NCBI RefSeq assembly: GCF_000186865.1 | Contig: NW_008705574.1 | Location: forward strand, 808,384 to 872,383 | Source of the DNA: Aureococcus anophagefferens | Lineage: Eukaryota; Sar; Pelagophyceae; Pelagomonadales; Pelagomonadaceae | Length of the DNA: 64,000 nt | Direction of reading: 5' to 3' | In this document: one piece after another, positions 8,751 to 18,480 of the stretch | How the letters are laid out: the number at the start of each line of letters is the position of its first letter | Position numbering within the stretch: position 1 is the first letter of the stretch | Made by a program: the position numbers and the translations under genes | The notes under the pieces: model-generated | Seen by the model: only the letters and a program-made list of their open reading frames with translations | What the model was told of the DNA's origin: nothing | Database searches by the model: none

Positions 8751-10206
8751 GGACGCCGCCCTCGAGGACCTGTTCTCGCCGCGCCCGCCGAACGTCACCG
8801 CCGGCGACAACCCCGTCGCCCCGAAGCACCGCGTGCCGTTCTACGCGGGCGGCCTCGCGAACACCATGAATGCGGGCCTCGCCGTCGGCGTGGCCGTCTC
8901 GGCGGACCTGCTCGGCCTCGACGGCAACTTCTCCGCGGCGTCCATCAGCCTCGCCTCGTACGCGCCCACCGAGGACTACGTCTTCGTCGAGGATCCGCTC
9001 GGCTCGACGACGGACGGCCCGGTCTTCTTCCGGGACCACTTCGACTCCTCGCTGACCGCGTACCCGCAGCTCGCCCCCGCCTTCGGCGGGCAGACGCCCT
9101 CCCTCTGGGGCCCCAACTCCTACAACGCCTCGGAGCTCGGCCTCTCGGCGCGCTGGGTCGCGTCCGTCGGCATCCCCTACGACCCCTGCGACGAGGACGG
9201 CGACCCCAAGTTCATGGGCCTCCCGAAGGCCTGCTTCCACCTCCACCAGGCCTCCCCCCACACGGTCAACGGCCAGAACTTTCCCTTCTACAAGCCCCTC
9301 AAGGACGGCACGCTCGACTTCTTCGGCGTCTGCGACACGACCGAGGTGAGCGCGAACGAGTACCTCTCCAGCGGGACGTTCGCGCAGCAGTTCAGCTTCG
9401 AGGACTGGTTCGCCTTTCAACAGGCGACCATCGCGGCCGGCGGCTTCTACCTCCCGACCACCCGCGCGTGGGGTCTCCACCTCTGCATCGACCCGACCGA
9501 TCCGTCGCGCCCGTACCCTTGCACCAGCATGTGGACGGAGACGATCAACAGCGACCTGTCGGACTCCATGATGGTCGATCCGCTCTGGTTCGTGCACAAC
9601 CCCGTCCAGGACGCCGCGGCGCTCTGCGAGGCGCACCGGGCGGGCCTCTGCAACGCCACGAACGCCCACCCGCTCGTCACCGGGTCGAACGAGACCCGCT
9701 ACGAGTACCCCGTCGACGTCCCCATGCGCTGGTCGCCCTACCCGGCGGTGCCGATCCCCGATCCATGGCCCCCGGCCACGGACATGCCCACGGCCAAGCC
9801 CACGCCCGCGCCCACGGCCAAGCCCACGGCCAAGCCCACGCCCGAGCCCACGCCCGCGCCCGTGGCCACGGCCCGCAAGCCCAAGGTCCGGGGCTGCGGC
9901 CGGGCCGCGCTCGCGGAGGAGAAGAAGTGCAACAAGAACAAGCGGTGCAAGTGGGTCTTCGGGTCGCACGCGTGCATGTCCGACTGCGCGCTCGCGAGCA
10001 AGTCCAAGTCCAAGTGCAACCAGAAGAAGCACTGCAAGTACAACAAGAGCGCTAAAAAGTGCAAAAACAAGAAGCACGTGTGCAAGTACAAAACGAAGAA
10101 GGCGCACTGCCGCGCGGACGAGTCCTGCGGCGTCAAAAAGGGCAAGGACCCGAAGTACGACGCCAAGGGCAACCGCGTCATCAAGTGCCGCACGCGCAAG
10201 GACTAG
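8731..10206 (+). CDS. Extracellular-type protein with Pro/Thr linker and Lys/Cys-rich C terminus
   Basis: One open frame of 491 residues from the ATG at 8731. Residues 1-340 look like a globular, N-glycosylated domain with several NxT/NxS sites and scattered Cys. A linker of PTAKPTPAP-type units follows (about 350-375). The C-terminal 115 residues are very rich in Lys and Cys (for example KKCNKNKRCKW, SKCNQKKHCKYN). The start lacks a signal peptide, so an upstream exon, possibly in the AT-rich patch, may be missing. I do not recognise the family. Silica- or wall-associated proteins often have similar Lys/Cys tails, but that is only analogy. Confidence 0.6.
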   Translation: MNYQRNTDAALEDLFSPRPPNVTAGDNPVAPKHRVPFYAGGLANTMNAGLAVGVAVSADLLGLDGNFSAASISLASYAPTEDYVFVEDPLGSTTDGPVFFRDHFDSSLTAYPQLAPAFGGQTPSLWGPNSYNASELGLSARWVASVGIPYDPCDEDGDPKFMGLPKACFHLHQASPHTVNGQNFPFYKPLKDGTLDFFGVCDTTEVSANEYLSSGTFAQQFSFEDWFAFQQATIAAGGFYLPTTRAWGLHLCIDPTDPSRPYPCTSMWTETINSDLSDSMMVDPLWFVHNPVQDAAALCEAHRAGLCNATNAHPLVTGSNETRYEYPVDVPMRWSPYPAVPIPDPWPPATDMPTAKPTPAPTAKPTAKPTPEPTPAPVATARKPKVRGCGRAALAEEKKCNKNKRCKWVFGSHACMSDCALASKSKSKCNQKKHCKYNKSAKKCKNKKHVCKYKTKKAHCRADESCGVKKGKDPKYDAKGNRVIKCRTRKD

Positions 10207-10285
10207 TCGCGACAAGCGCGACAAGCACGACGCCGGCCGCTAGTCTCGACAAGCGCGACAAGCACGACGCCGGCCGCGCGCGCCC
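10205..10285. repeat. 41-bp tandem duplication
   Basis: Two adjacent copies of a unit starting TAGTC(G/T)CGACAAGCGCGACA and ending GACGCCGGCCGC lie directly at the stop codon of the preceding gene. The remaining spacer to 10461 is Pro/Gly-codon-like, very GC-rich sequence with no supported gene. Confidence 0.8.
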
Positions 10286-10461
10286 GCGAGGCGCGCCGCC
10301 GCCGGCGTCGACCGGCCCGGCCTCGCGGACCTCCGCGCCCCCCCCGCCGCCGCCGCCGCCGCCCGCGCGCCGCCCCGCGCGCCGCGCGAGCTAACGCCGC
10401 CGCCCCCATCATCGAGAAGCAGGCGAGACGATTTGAGTCTTAGACCTAGTACCCGCGGCCC

Positions 10462-10767
10462 TTAGTCTGAGCCGCGGCGGTCCGCCGGCACGCGGACGAG
10501 GTCCGCGAGGCCGTATTCCACGGCCTCCGCGGCCGAGAAGTGCTTGTCGCACGCGGTCTCCGCGCTGATTTCCGCGGCATCGCGCCCGGTGAACGTAGCG
10601 AGGTCGTGGAAGAAGTCCTGATTGAGGCGTCTGAGTTCTTCCACCGTCACTTCGAGGTCCTCCGCCTGCTTCTTGGGGCAGAAGTCCTCCGCAACATCGC
10701 CTACAAGCCACGGTCTCGACTCGCGAATCCCGTCAGCTTCCGCGCGGGGACCGCGCCCCCGGAGAAA
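10462..10767 (-). CDS. ClpP-like protease, C-terminal part, truncated by the assembly gap
   Basis: Reading from the gap to TAA at 10464-10462, the frame gives about 100 residues. They include VGDVAEDF, EELRRLNQDF, LATFTGRDAAEI and SAAEAVEYGLADLV, matching the end of ClpP-type serine peptidases (TGR...S-A-EA-EYGL-D). The Asp of the triad region is kept (ETACDKHFSA). The catalytic Ser and His would lie in the missing N-terminal part. An AG at about 10703 (TTGTAG|GCGATG on the gene strand) could be a splice acceptor. The gene is divergent from the anoctamin on the other side of the gap. Confidence 0.6.
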   Translation of the reverse strand, partial: FLRGRGPRAEADGIRESRPWLVGDVAEDFCPKKQAEDLEVTVEELRRLNQDFFHDLATFTGRDAAEISAETACDKHFSAAEAVEYGLADLVRVPADRRGSD

Positions 10768-10817
10768 NNNNNNNNNNNNNNNNNNNNNNNNNNNNNNNNN
10801 NNNNNNNNNNNNNNNNN
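10768..10817. other. Assembly gap (50 N)
   Basis: Exactly 50 N, a placeholder length. The true gap must be larger if the ClpP-like gene is complete, since about 100 or more residues of it are missing. Confidence 0.98.
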
Positions 10818-10840
10818 GCGGGACGGACCATTTCGCGCCC

Positions 10841-13800
10841 ATGGAAAGCGCCGGCCGCCGCCGCCTTGAGGAGGCCGCCGCGCCGTCCCTTGGGTCCGCC
10901 CCCCGGGGTCCGCCCCCCCCCCCCCCGAAGGAATGTACGCACGAACGGCCGCGCAGGCCCACGCCGGCGCCGTCGGGCGCGGACGAGAAAGATCCTGTTT
11001 CCGCGAGCGCGCTCGCCAACGCCGTCGACTCGTTCCTGCAGCTCGGCGTCATCTTCGCCATGGCCTGGATCCTGCGGTGCGTCGTTCGACCTTTTTTTGC
11101 CCGTTCACGCGCGAAACCTCGCAGGCTCCTGCTCGAGATGACGCGCGTGCACCTCGACGAGGAGCCCGTCGTCCGCAAAAAGAAGGACGCGTTCACGCGC
11201 GAGGGCCAAAAGTGGTCCTGGGACTTCGCGCTCCTCGTGCCCGTGCGCGACGAGGACGCGCTGCGGGAGACGAAGAAGCGGCCGACGTCGCTCCTCGGCA
11301 AGGAGGTCGACGGCGCGGGGCACACGCTCGCGAAGATCGTCGCCGCGATCCGCGGCGCGGGCCTCGAGACGTGCTGCTACAAGTCGCAGAAGTTCGACCA
11401 GGTCGTCGTCAAGGTGCGCGCCTCCGCCGCGCGCCTCGGCCGCCACGCCGACGCGACGAACTTCCGCATGCGCCTCGCGCCCGCGGAGGTGTCGCGGCGC
11501 CTCGCCGAGGGCCTCGCCGACGCGGTCGACGTCGACGACTACGTCGTCTACCCGCGGCGCAACGGCTGGCGCTACCGCGGCGTCGAGATGGACACGGCCA
11601 TCGTCGACGCCGAGGGCCTGTGCCCGCTCTACGGCTCCAGCGAGCACATGTTCGGCGAGTTCCGCGACGACCCGGACGACGCCGCGCTCTACGCGAAGAA
11701 CGCGCGGTCCGAGAGCCCCTTCCGCGGCGTCGACCGCGTCAAGCTCATCATGTCCGTGCTGACGCACCCGGTCCGCGACGGCGGCGCGGGGCTGCCCCTC
11801 GAGAAGCTCGTCGCCGCGGAGGTCGTGTCCGCGGCGTTCCCGCTCCGCGCCGCGCGGAACTCAAATCTTCAATGTGCGCGTCATCGAACGATTCGGACGA
11901 GCCTCTTCGGCCGTGCTTCGAGAGTTCGACGGGAGCCATCGATTCGTCCGAAAATCAGCCAAATCGACTTCGACGTGACCGAGCTCGAGAATTTCAAAGT
12001 TTGGTCGGGACGTCCCGAACCGGCGGTTGATTTCCACGCAGGCTCCACGACTGGAGCGAGCTCAAGCAGGTCGAGGCCAAGTGGCTCGTCTACTGGGCCT
12101 GGCCCTGGAACATGCCCCTGGACCGCATCGCCGACTACTACGGCGAGAAGGTCGGCTTCTACTTCCTCTTCCTCTCCCACTACGCGACGCACTGTGTGGA
12201 AAGCAACCGCTGGTTTGGGGGGTCCCCACCGCGCATTGAATTCGCGTCGAAGATTTGAGTTCCACGCAGGCGACGTACTTCATGATCGCCGCGGTGGCGG
12301 GCTTCGCGGTCCAGGTCGACATTTCGGTGTCGGTCAACTTACAGAACGCCGAGTCCGTGCCCTACTTCTGCCTCTTCATGGCGCTCTGGTCCAGCGCCTT
12401 CATCGCCCAGTGGAAGCGGACCCAGAGCCGCTGGGCCATGCGCTGGGGCATGGTCGGCTTCGAGGAGGTGGAGACGGACCGGCCCGAGTTCGCGGCGGAC
12501 CCCCAGACGGCGCTGATCCACTCGCCCGTCGACGGCGAGCTCACGACCTACTTCCCGCCGGCCGTCGCGGCGCGCCGCGCGCGATGGTCCGGCGCGATCA
12601 TCGCGGTCTGCGGCGCGGCGTCGCTCGGCGTCGTCTACTGCCTCTTCATCCTCAACGTGCTCATGAAGTACCCGACATGGGAGCATCGCCTGACGCCGTC
12701 GACGTGGCTCAAGAACGTGCCCGGCATTCCCCAGGCGTCCATCCGGCCGACGGTCATCGGCATCGCGAACACGGCGCAGATCATGGTCATGGAGTACGCG
12801 TACCGGTCCGTCGCCGTCGCGCTCAACGACGCCGAGGGCCACCGCACGGACACGGCCTACGAGGACGCGCTCATCGCCAAGACCTTCATCTTCACCTTCG
12901 TCAACGCCTACACGACCTTCTTCTACACGGCCTTCGTGAAGCAGTTCCAGGCGCAGGTGGAGGGTATGACCATGAAGATCGGGCGGCCGCGGCTCTACGA
13001 GTGCGAGCCGCAGGTCGCGAGCGGCCGGTCGGACTGCATGCTGGACCTGAAGACCCAGCTGAGCTCCATCTTCGTGTCGCGCGTGCTCATCTCCAACGTC
13101 AAGGAGGTGCTCGTGCCCTACTACTTCTGGGCCGCGAAGCGGCTCCGGTCCAAGGAGCGCGCGTACCTCGACGACCTCGCGGCCGCCAAGCAGGGCGACG
13201 CGCCCGGGGAGCTCGCCGAGGGGCCGGGCGGCGACGACCCGAAGCGGCCGGGCCGCTTCGCGCGGCTCCGGGGCCGCTTCCGGCGGCGGCGCGACCCCGC
13301 GGCGCCGGCCGAGGAGGCCAAGGACGACGCCGCCGCGGCGGAGGCGCCGCCGGAGCCGCTCGCGGACCGCGCGCTGACGCCGCCGGAGGTCGAGGCGGCC
13401 CTCGAGGAGTACGACGTCATGATCGGGCCCTTCGACGACTACGCGGAGCTCGTCATCATCTTCGGCTTCGGCGTGCTCTTCGTCGCCGCGTTCCCGCTCG
13501 CGCCGCTCATGGCGTCCGTGAACTCCTACGTCAAGATCCGCGTCAACGGCTGGCGCATCTCGCAGCGGCACCGGCGGCCCTGGCCCCGGGGCGCCGAGGA
13601 CATCGGCACCTGGGGCACGATCATCGAGCTCCTGTCCTACCTCTCCGTGATCACGAACGGTTTGATGATCGTCTTCACGGGCCTCTTCGTCGAGAACGCG
13701 CGGGTCGCGACGAAGATCCTCTACTACCTCCTCTACACGCACGGCGTCTTCCTCGCCAAGTTCCTCGTCGCGCTCGTCGTCAACGACGTGCCCCACGACG

Positions 13801-14102
13801 TGGCCATCATGGTCGAGCGCCAAAAGTTCACGGAGTCGAAGCTCATCACGCGGCTGCCGGACGTGACGCCGAACGTCCAGGGCGTGTCCGACGCGGTCAA
13901 CGTCGACCTCACCATCCAGGACGAGGACACGGACGAGGTCTACCTCGACGTGCCGGGCTACGCCCACTACGTCGCCTCGCTCCCCGCGCCGCCGCTGCGG
14001 CCGCGGCGGCCGCCGACGGCGCGCGAGGCGCCGACGCCGCTCGTCGACCGCGAGGCGCCGACGGCCTACGACGACGACGACGACTGGGACAAGGCGGTCT
14101 AA
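10841..14102 (+). CDS. Anoctamin (TMEM16) family channel or lipid scramblase
   Basis: Four exons (10841-11076, 11125-11841, 12042-12183, 12270-14102) encode about 975 residues. The first intron is 48 nt and in frame, so it could be retained. The N-terminal cytoplasmic domain (about 1-320) is followed by FPLHDWSELK, HYATYFMIAAVAGF, KTFIFTFVNAYTTFFYTAF, NVKEVLVPYYF and, near the C terminus, EYDVMIGPFDDYAELVIIFG and SVITNGLMIVFTG. These are the conserved anoctamin blocks with about eight to ten membrane helices. An Arg-rich insertion sits between helices at about residues 640-700. Family members are Ca2+-activated chloride channels or phospholipid scramblases. Which of the two cannot be told here. 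Two introns are introner elements with GC donors. Confidence 0.9.
11842..12041 (+). mobile_element. Introner element, family A, forward, GC donor
   Basis: The target GCTCCGCG precedes CCGCGCGGAACTC. The exon after TTGATTTCCACGCAG begins GCTCCACG (7 of 8). Splicing from the GC donor in phase 2 gives FP|LHD, the conserved anoctamin FPLHD motif, which strongly supports GC-AG use. 200 nt. Confidence 0.9.
12184..12269 (+). mobile_element. Introner element, family A, inverted, 86-nt internally deleted copy, GC donor
   Basis: The target GCGACGCA precedes CTGTGTGGAAAGCAACC, and the exon after GAGTTCCACGCAG begins GCGACGTA (7 of 8). Both inverted-repeat ends survive but the family core is gone. Phase 0, giving SHY|ATYF. 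Confidence 0.9.
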
Positions 14103-14240
14103 GGCGTTCTGGACGTTTAAGGCGGGGCGGGGACGAACGCGCGGGGGTTCTCGTCGGCGAGCGCGGCGCTCCCGCGAACGGAGGCGGCGGTCGTCGTCCC
14201 GGCGCCGTCCTCGCGAGCGCCGCCCGCGCCGCGCCGCGAA

Positions 14241-14525
14241 CTAGTTCGGCAGGGGCTCGTGGAGGTGCGCGTTGCCGCCGTCGCGAGTCCGTTGCCGGCG
14301 GTCGCGGCCGCCGCGCGCGCCCTCCGGCCTCTCGAGGGCCTCGTGCACGGCGGCCTTCGCGAGCTCCCGGACCGCGGCGAGGGATTCCGCTTCGCGGAGC
14401 GTCCGCGCGAACTTTTGTTCTTCGATGATGTCCATGCCCTTGTTGATGCCGGCGACGAGACACACCAGGAGGAGTAGCGCGGCGCCCAGGCGCGCCAAAA
14501 GTGAGGACGAAGGCGGTGTGGTCAT
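14241..14525 (-). CDS. Small single-pass membrane protein
   Basis: 94 residues from the ATG at 14525. Residues 8-27 (SLLARLGAALLLLVCLVAGI) form one membrane helix. A charged amphipathic helix (about 28-66) and an Arg-rich tail follow. The size and layout resemble small organelle inner-membrane proteins, but no family is recognised. It converges with the anoctamin, with 138 bp between stops. Confidence 0.5.
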   Translation of the reverse strand: MTTPPSSSLLARLGAALLLLVCLVAGINKGMDIIEEQKFARTLREAESLAAVRELAKAAVHEALERPEGARGGRDRRQRTRDGGNAHLHEPLPN

Positions 14526-14727
14526 TGTGGTGTACTACGTCTGGGGCTGGTGGAAGACGGACGTTTTTTGCCGTTCGGGTCGTTAGCTCGTCGACGGCCG
14601 CGCGAACTCTCGATGAGGGCCACTGTGGTAAAACCCTGGCGAGTCGGTGGCGCACTTGGCGAGAGCCGCGACTCATTGCGGTCGGGGCCCGGGGTCGCTG
14701 GTGCGCGAGTCGCTTCAAACCCGCTTC

Positions 14728-15702
14728 ATGCGGTCGTCGTCGCTGCGCACGCGCGCTTATCGCGCCGTCGTCGACGAAGCGAATTCGAAGTTCGACGCCG
14801 CCGTCGAGGAGGCGATCAGTGCGACCGGGGCCCCCGAGGCGGCGCGATGCTACATTTGTTTGGACGGCGGCGATCTCGTTCGGGGCTGCGCGTGCCGCGG
14901 GCCTGACCAAGGCTTCGCGCACGTCGGCTGTTTGGTTCAGCTGGCCGAGGCCGCGGAGGCGCGCGCGAACGATCGGAATGAGTACTTCGATGCTATGGCG
15001 TCTTGTGGCCTGTGCAAGCAGTTCTTTGATGGCAAAGTCGATATTGCGATGGGTCGCGCTGTGTGGCGCCGTTTTGCGGGTTGTCCGAGGGATGACGAGT
15101 GGCGCTTCCAGGCGCTGCGAGATCTAGGCACCACGCTTTTGAACAACGATCAGCTCGACGAAGCTGAGATCCTGTGTCGACAAAACCTCGCGGAGTGTCG
15201 GGCGGGTCCCCGGCGCTGGGACAATATGCGTACGCTGGTGGACGCCGAGGAACAGGTCGCGTCGTTGGAGTTGGAGAAGGGCATGGCGACCAAGGACGAG
15301 ACGAAACTGAGAAGTGCGCTAGAAACCTTCGAGCGGATGCACGCATGGCGCGTCGCGAACGAAGGGGCATATTCCGAAAATACGCTGGAGGTCGCCGTCG
15401 AGACCGCACGCGCCCGGCGGGAGTTGGGCCTTCTTGCGGAAGCGGAAGCGCTGTTGCGCGAGACGCTGAACTCCCAGCGGCGCGTGCTCGGCGAGTCCAC
15501 AAAACAAGTACTTTGCACGCAGCAAATTCTGGCAGTGACGCTTATCCGGAGGGGCACGACGGGGAAAGCAGCTGAGGCTCGCGCAATCCTCGACAAGGTT
15601 CTTGCGACGTCGATTCGCGTCTTCGGACCTGAGCACTGCGAGACACGCCACGCCGTGATGCTGCGCAGAAAACACGCCGCCGCGCTCGGGTTGGCTCCAT
15701 GA
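14728..15702 (+). CDS. RINGv (RING-CH) and TPR-like repeat protein
   Basis: 324 residues from the ATG at 14728; the frame stays open upstream without another ATG. Residues about 38-95 have the C4HC3 RINGv pattern: CYIC, CAC, H-V-G-C and CGLC. The remainder is helical and resembles kinesin-light-chain-type TPRs (LGTTLLNNDQLDEAEIL, RRELGLLAEAEALLRETL, EARAILDKVLATSIRVFG). RINGv domains usually act as E2-binding ubiquitin ligases. This one has no membrane helices, so it is probably soluble. Base composition is less GC-biased than its neighbours, as is also true of the ankyrin-type gene near 31.3 kb. Confidence 0.75.
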   Translation: MRSSSLRTRAYRAVVDEANSKFDAAVEEAISATGAPEAARCYICLDGGDLVRGCACRGPDQGFAHVGCLVQLAEAAEARANDRNEYFDAMASCGLCKQFFDGKVDIAMGRAVWRRFAGCPRDDEWRFQALRDLGTTLLNNDQLDEAEILCRQNLAECRAGPRRWDNMRTLVDAEEQVASLELEKGMATKDETKLRSALETFERMHAWRVANEGAYSENTLEVAVETARARRELGLLAEAEALLRETLNSQRRVLGESTKQVLCTQQILAVTLIRRGTTGKAAEARAILDKVLATSIRVFGPEHCETRHAVMLRRKHAAALGLAP

Positions 15703-15730
15703 TTAGTCCACCATATATCCCTCCCGGCGC

Positions 15731-17417
15731 CTAGACGCCGTCGCCGGGCCCCTCGCCGTCGTCCGCGAGGGAGAGCCCCGCGGCGGCGGCGAGCTGCGCG
15801 GACGCGGACTCGGCGCGCGCGAGCGCGGGCCGCGCGTCGCGGTCGAGGAGCGGCGGGTCGCTCTCGCCGCGGCCCGCGAGGAGGGGCGCGTCCGGCAGCG
15901 GCGTCGTGCCCTCGGGGAGCCAGCCCGCGAGCGTCGGCGACGGCGGCAGCCGGTCGCCCTGCGGGTCCGGCCGCGGCGGCGCGCGGGGCCCCGGGTCGCC
16001 CTCGGCGCGGCGCTTGCGCCGCGCGAAGTCGGCCTCGGCGTCGGCCTCGAGGTCCGCGAGGTCGTCGGCCCAGCCGAGCTCCGCCGCGAGCTCCCGGACT
16101 TGATCGTCGCACGCGCCGAGCAATTTCACGTCGCGGTAGTTGCGGCTCTCGTCGTCGAACTCGAGGCCGCCCCCGATGCCCAGCTGGCGCGCCACGGCGA
16201 GCGGGATGCGCGGGTCGCGCCGGCCCACGGCGTCGCGGTTCACCAGGACGCGGACGCAGTCGTCGTCGACGTGCCCCACCAAGCGACGCGAACGGCTGCA
16301 CGGACAGCGACGTGCCGATGACGAGCAGCAAGCGGCAGCGCGGCAGGTCCCGGTTCGCGAGCTCGAAGAAGCGCCGCGGCAGGCCCTCGCCGAAGAAGAC
16401 GATGTCCGGCTTCACCAACCCGCCGTGGCGGTCGCGCAACGCGGCCCAGCCCGGCGGCCCCGCGTCGACCGCGGCCTTGACCTCGGACACGGCCACGGGC
16501 GCGCCCGTGTCGATGCACGTCGCGCCGTCGAAGTTGCCGTGGGCCGCGACGACGCGGTCCGGCGGTAGGCCCGCGGCCGTTTCGAGAGAGTCGATGTTTT
16601 GCGTGAAACACCGCAGCAATCTTCCCTTGTCGTGGAGCAGCTTGATGAAGAGGTGCGTCGCCGTCGGCGCGTAGGTGCCCGGCCAGAGCTCGCGGCAGAG
16701 CTCGTAGAAGGCGCCCGGCCGCTCCCGGAAGTAGTCGATGGAGAAGATGGCCTGCGGGTGCGGCAGGTCGTACTTCTGCAGGTTGTCGTAGAGCCCCGTG
16801 CCCGGGCTCCGGAAGTCGGGGATGCCCGCGGACGTCGACATGCCCGCGCCGCCGAGGACGACGACGTCGCGCCCGGCGTCGCCGTCGCCGAAGGGCTCCA
16901 CGACGACGCCGCCCGGCGGCGCCTCCGGCTCCGGTTCCGGCCGCGGCGTCCCGGCGAGGCGCCGCGCGTAGCGCGCGACGCCCGCGGCGTCGAAGCTCTC
17001 GAGGAGCGGCGGCCGCGGCGGCGGGTCGAGCAGGTGCGGCGGCAGCAGGCCCGCGGCCCGCATGGCCTCGAGGCGCCGCGCGAGCTGCTCGAGCTGCCCG
17101 GCTTCCCCCCCGCCGCCGTCGCTGCTCCCGTCGCTGTCCTCGTCCATGGACCCGCGCATCTCGCCGGCGCCGCTGTCCACGGACCCGCGCATCTCCTCCG
17201 GCGGCTCGGGCCCGCCGGGGGGCGCGGCGCGCTCGCCGTCGTAGCGCGGCGGCGACGGCGGCGGCGGCGCGGCGGCGTCGAAGGGGCTCGGCTCCGGGAG
17301 CGCGAAACTCGGCTCGTCCGTGCTCATGGCGCGCGGGCGAGCCTTGAACTCCGCCGGCTCGGGCTCCGCCGACGGCTTCGGCCCCCCCGCCAGCGGAACA
17401 GGGGCCGAGTCCTCCAT
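15731..17417 (-). CDS. Sirtuin (SIR2 family deacylase), with one-base frameshift
   Basis: The frame from 17417 carries a low-complexity N terminus (about 165 residues), then GGAGMSTSAGIPDFRS, TQNIDSLE, HGNF, KPDIVFFGE and GTSLSVQPFA, in canonical order. Right after QPFAS the frame breaks. Dropping one base of the AA pair at 16281-16282 continues it as LVGHVDDD...VLVNRDAVG, the expected NAD-binding end, so this is an indel in a real gene or in the assembly. With it the protein is about 561 residues. The four zinc-binding cysteines are missing: only ATCIDT remains, and the second CxxC is replaced by LRDRHGG. An upstream start near 17510 is also open. Confidence 0.85.
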
Positions 17418-17519
17418 AGCCGTGCTGCACAGCCCGACAGCGAGCCGCACGTCTCCTCGACCGAACACCTCCGCCCGAGGCGCGCCCGACGCGTTAGTTC
17501 GTCCCCGCACGGCGCGCGC

Positions 17520-18332
17520 TCACACGGCCTCCTCCTTGCCCTCGAGCGCGGCGACCTTCGCGACGAGGCCGTCGACCGTCGCCTTGAGCGCGGCGACCTC
17601 GTCCTTGAGCGCGGCGATCTGGTCCTCGGGCGTCGGCGCGCGCTTGCTGAGGTGGCTCATGGCGATCTTGAGCGCCGCGAGGCGCGACGTCTGCTCCGGC
17701 GCGTCGGCCGCGGGCGCCGCGGCCGCGTCGCCGTCGCCGTCGGCGGCCGCGGGCTTCTCCGCGGGCTTGATGGAGGCCATGAGGCCGCTGATGCGCGTGC
17801 CCGCGTCGCCGAAGGCCTTGCGCGCGCCCTCGGTCATGGAGCTCGCCACGGACGCCTTCTTCTCCGCGCCGTCGTCGGCCGCCGCCGCCGCCTCGGCGCC
17901 GGCGTCGCCGCCCTCCTCGAAGGACTTGTCCGGCGACGCCTTGTCGGACTTGGCCATGAGCTTGGACATGGACTCGCCGACGGCGGAGGCGCGCTTCGAC
18001 ATGCCCGCGAGCCACTGGGCCGAGCCGCCGGCCTTGTCGCCGTCCTTGCCCTTGCCGCCCGAGAGGAAGAGGACCTTCTTCATGGAGCCCTTGCCGTCGG
18101 ACGCCGTGCCCTCGCCTACGGGTGGCGGCGTTCTCTTCGGTCGCGCGCGGTCCGTTTCCATCGCGCGGGCGGGCGCACCGGTGATGGACGGCACGTCCTC
18201 GGCCGCCGGCGCCGACTCCGGCGTCTCCGGCGTCGCCTCGGACGGCGCGTCGCTCGCCGGCTCCTCGGCGGCGGGCGCCGCGTCCTCGGCGGGCTTTTCT
18301 GGGGTCGCCTCGTCGACCGCCTCGTTAAGCAT
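17520..18332 (-). CDS. Ala/Asp/Lys-rich low-complexity protein with C-terminal coiled coil
   Basis: 270 residues from the ATG at 18332 (the frame is open upstream to 18419). The first 90 residues are Ala/Pro/Glu-rich and disordered. The middle is Lys/Ser/Ala-rich (SMKKVLFLSGGKGKDGDK). The last about 35 residues form a leucine-heptad coiled coil (DQIAALKDEVAALKATVDGL). No domain is recognised. It sits between the sirtuin, on the same strand about 100 bp away, and a divergent hydrolase. Confidence 0.6.
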   Translation of the reverse strand: MLNEAVDEATPEKPAEDAAPAAEEPASDAPSEATPETPESAPAAEDVPSITGAPARAMETDRARPKRTPPPVGEGTASDGKGSMKKVLFLSGGKGKDGDKAGGSAQWLAGMSKRASAVGESMSKLMAKSDKASPDKSFEEGGDAGAEAAAAADDGAEKKASVASSMTEGARKAFGDAGTRISGLMASIKPAEKPAAADGDGDAAAAPAADAPEQTSRLAALKIAMSHLSKRAPTPEDQIAALKDEVAALKATVDGLVAKVAALEGKEEAV

Positions 18333-18480
18333 CGTGTTTAAGCCGGCGAGATGACACGACACAAAGCTTGGCGGATGAGGCGCGACGCTGCTTGTGGTGA
18401 AACTCGTTTCCATCGTCAATCAAAACCTTTGCCTTCGCAGCCCAAGATGTGGCCCACCCATGAGAGAGGCCCGCGCCACG

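Noticed and set aside
12339..13967. Antisense 542-codon frame
   Set aside because: Composition (Asp/Glu/Val/Arg/His repeats) mirrors the sense GC-rich codons, and no domain is visible.
10622..14428. Single long plus-strand frame through the gap and the anoctamin region
   Set aside because: Beyond 11.85 kb it is an out-of-frame Arg/Pro-rich shadow. Splicing the two introners recovers the conserved anoctamin sequence instead.
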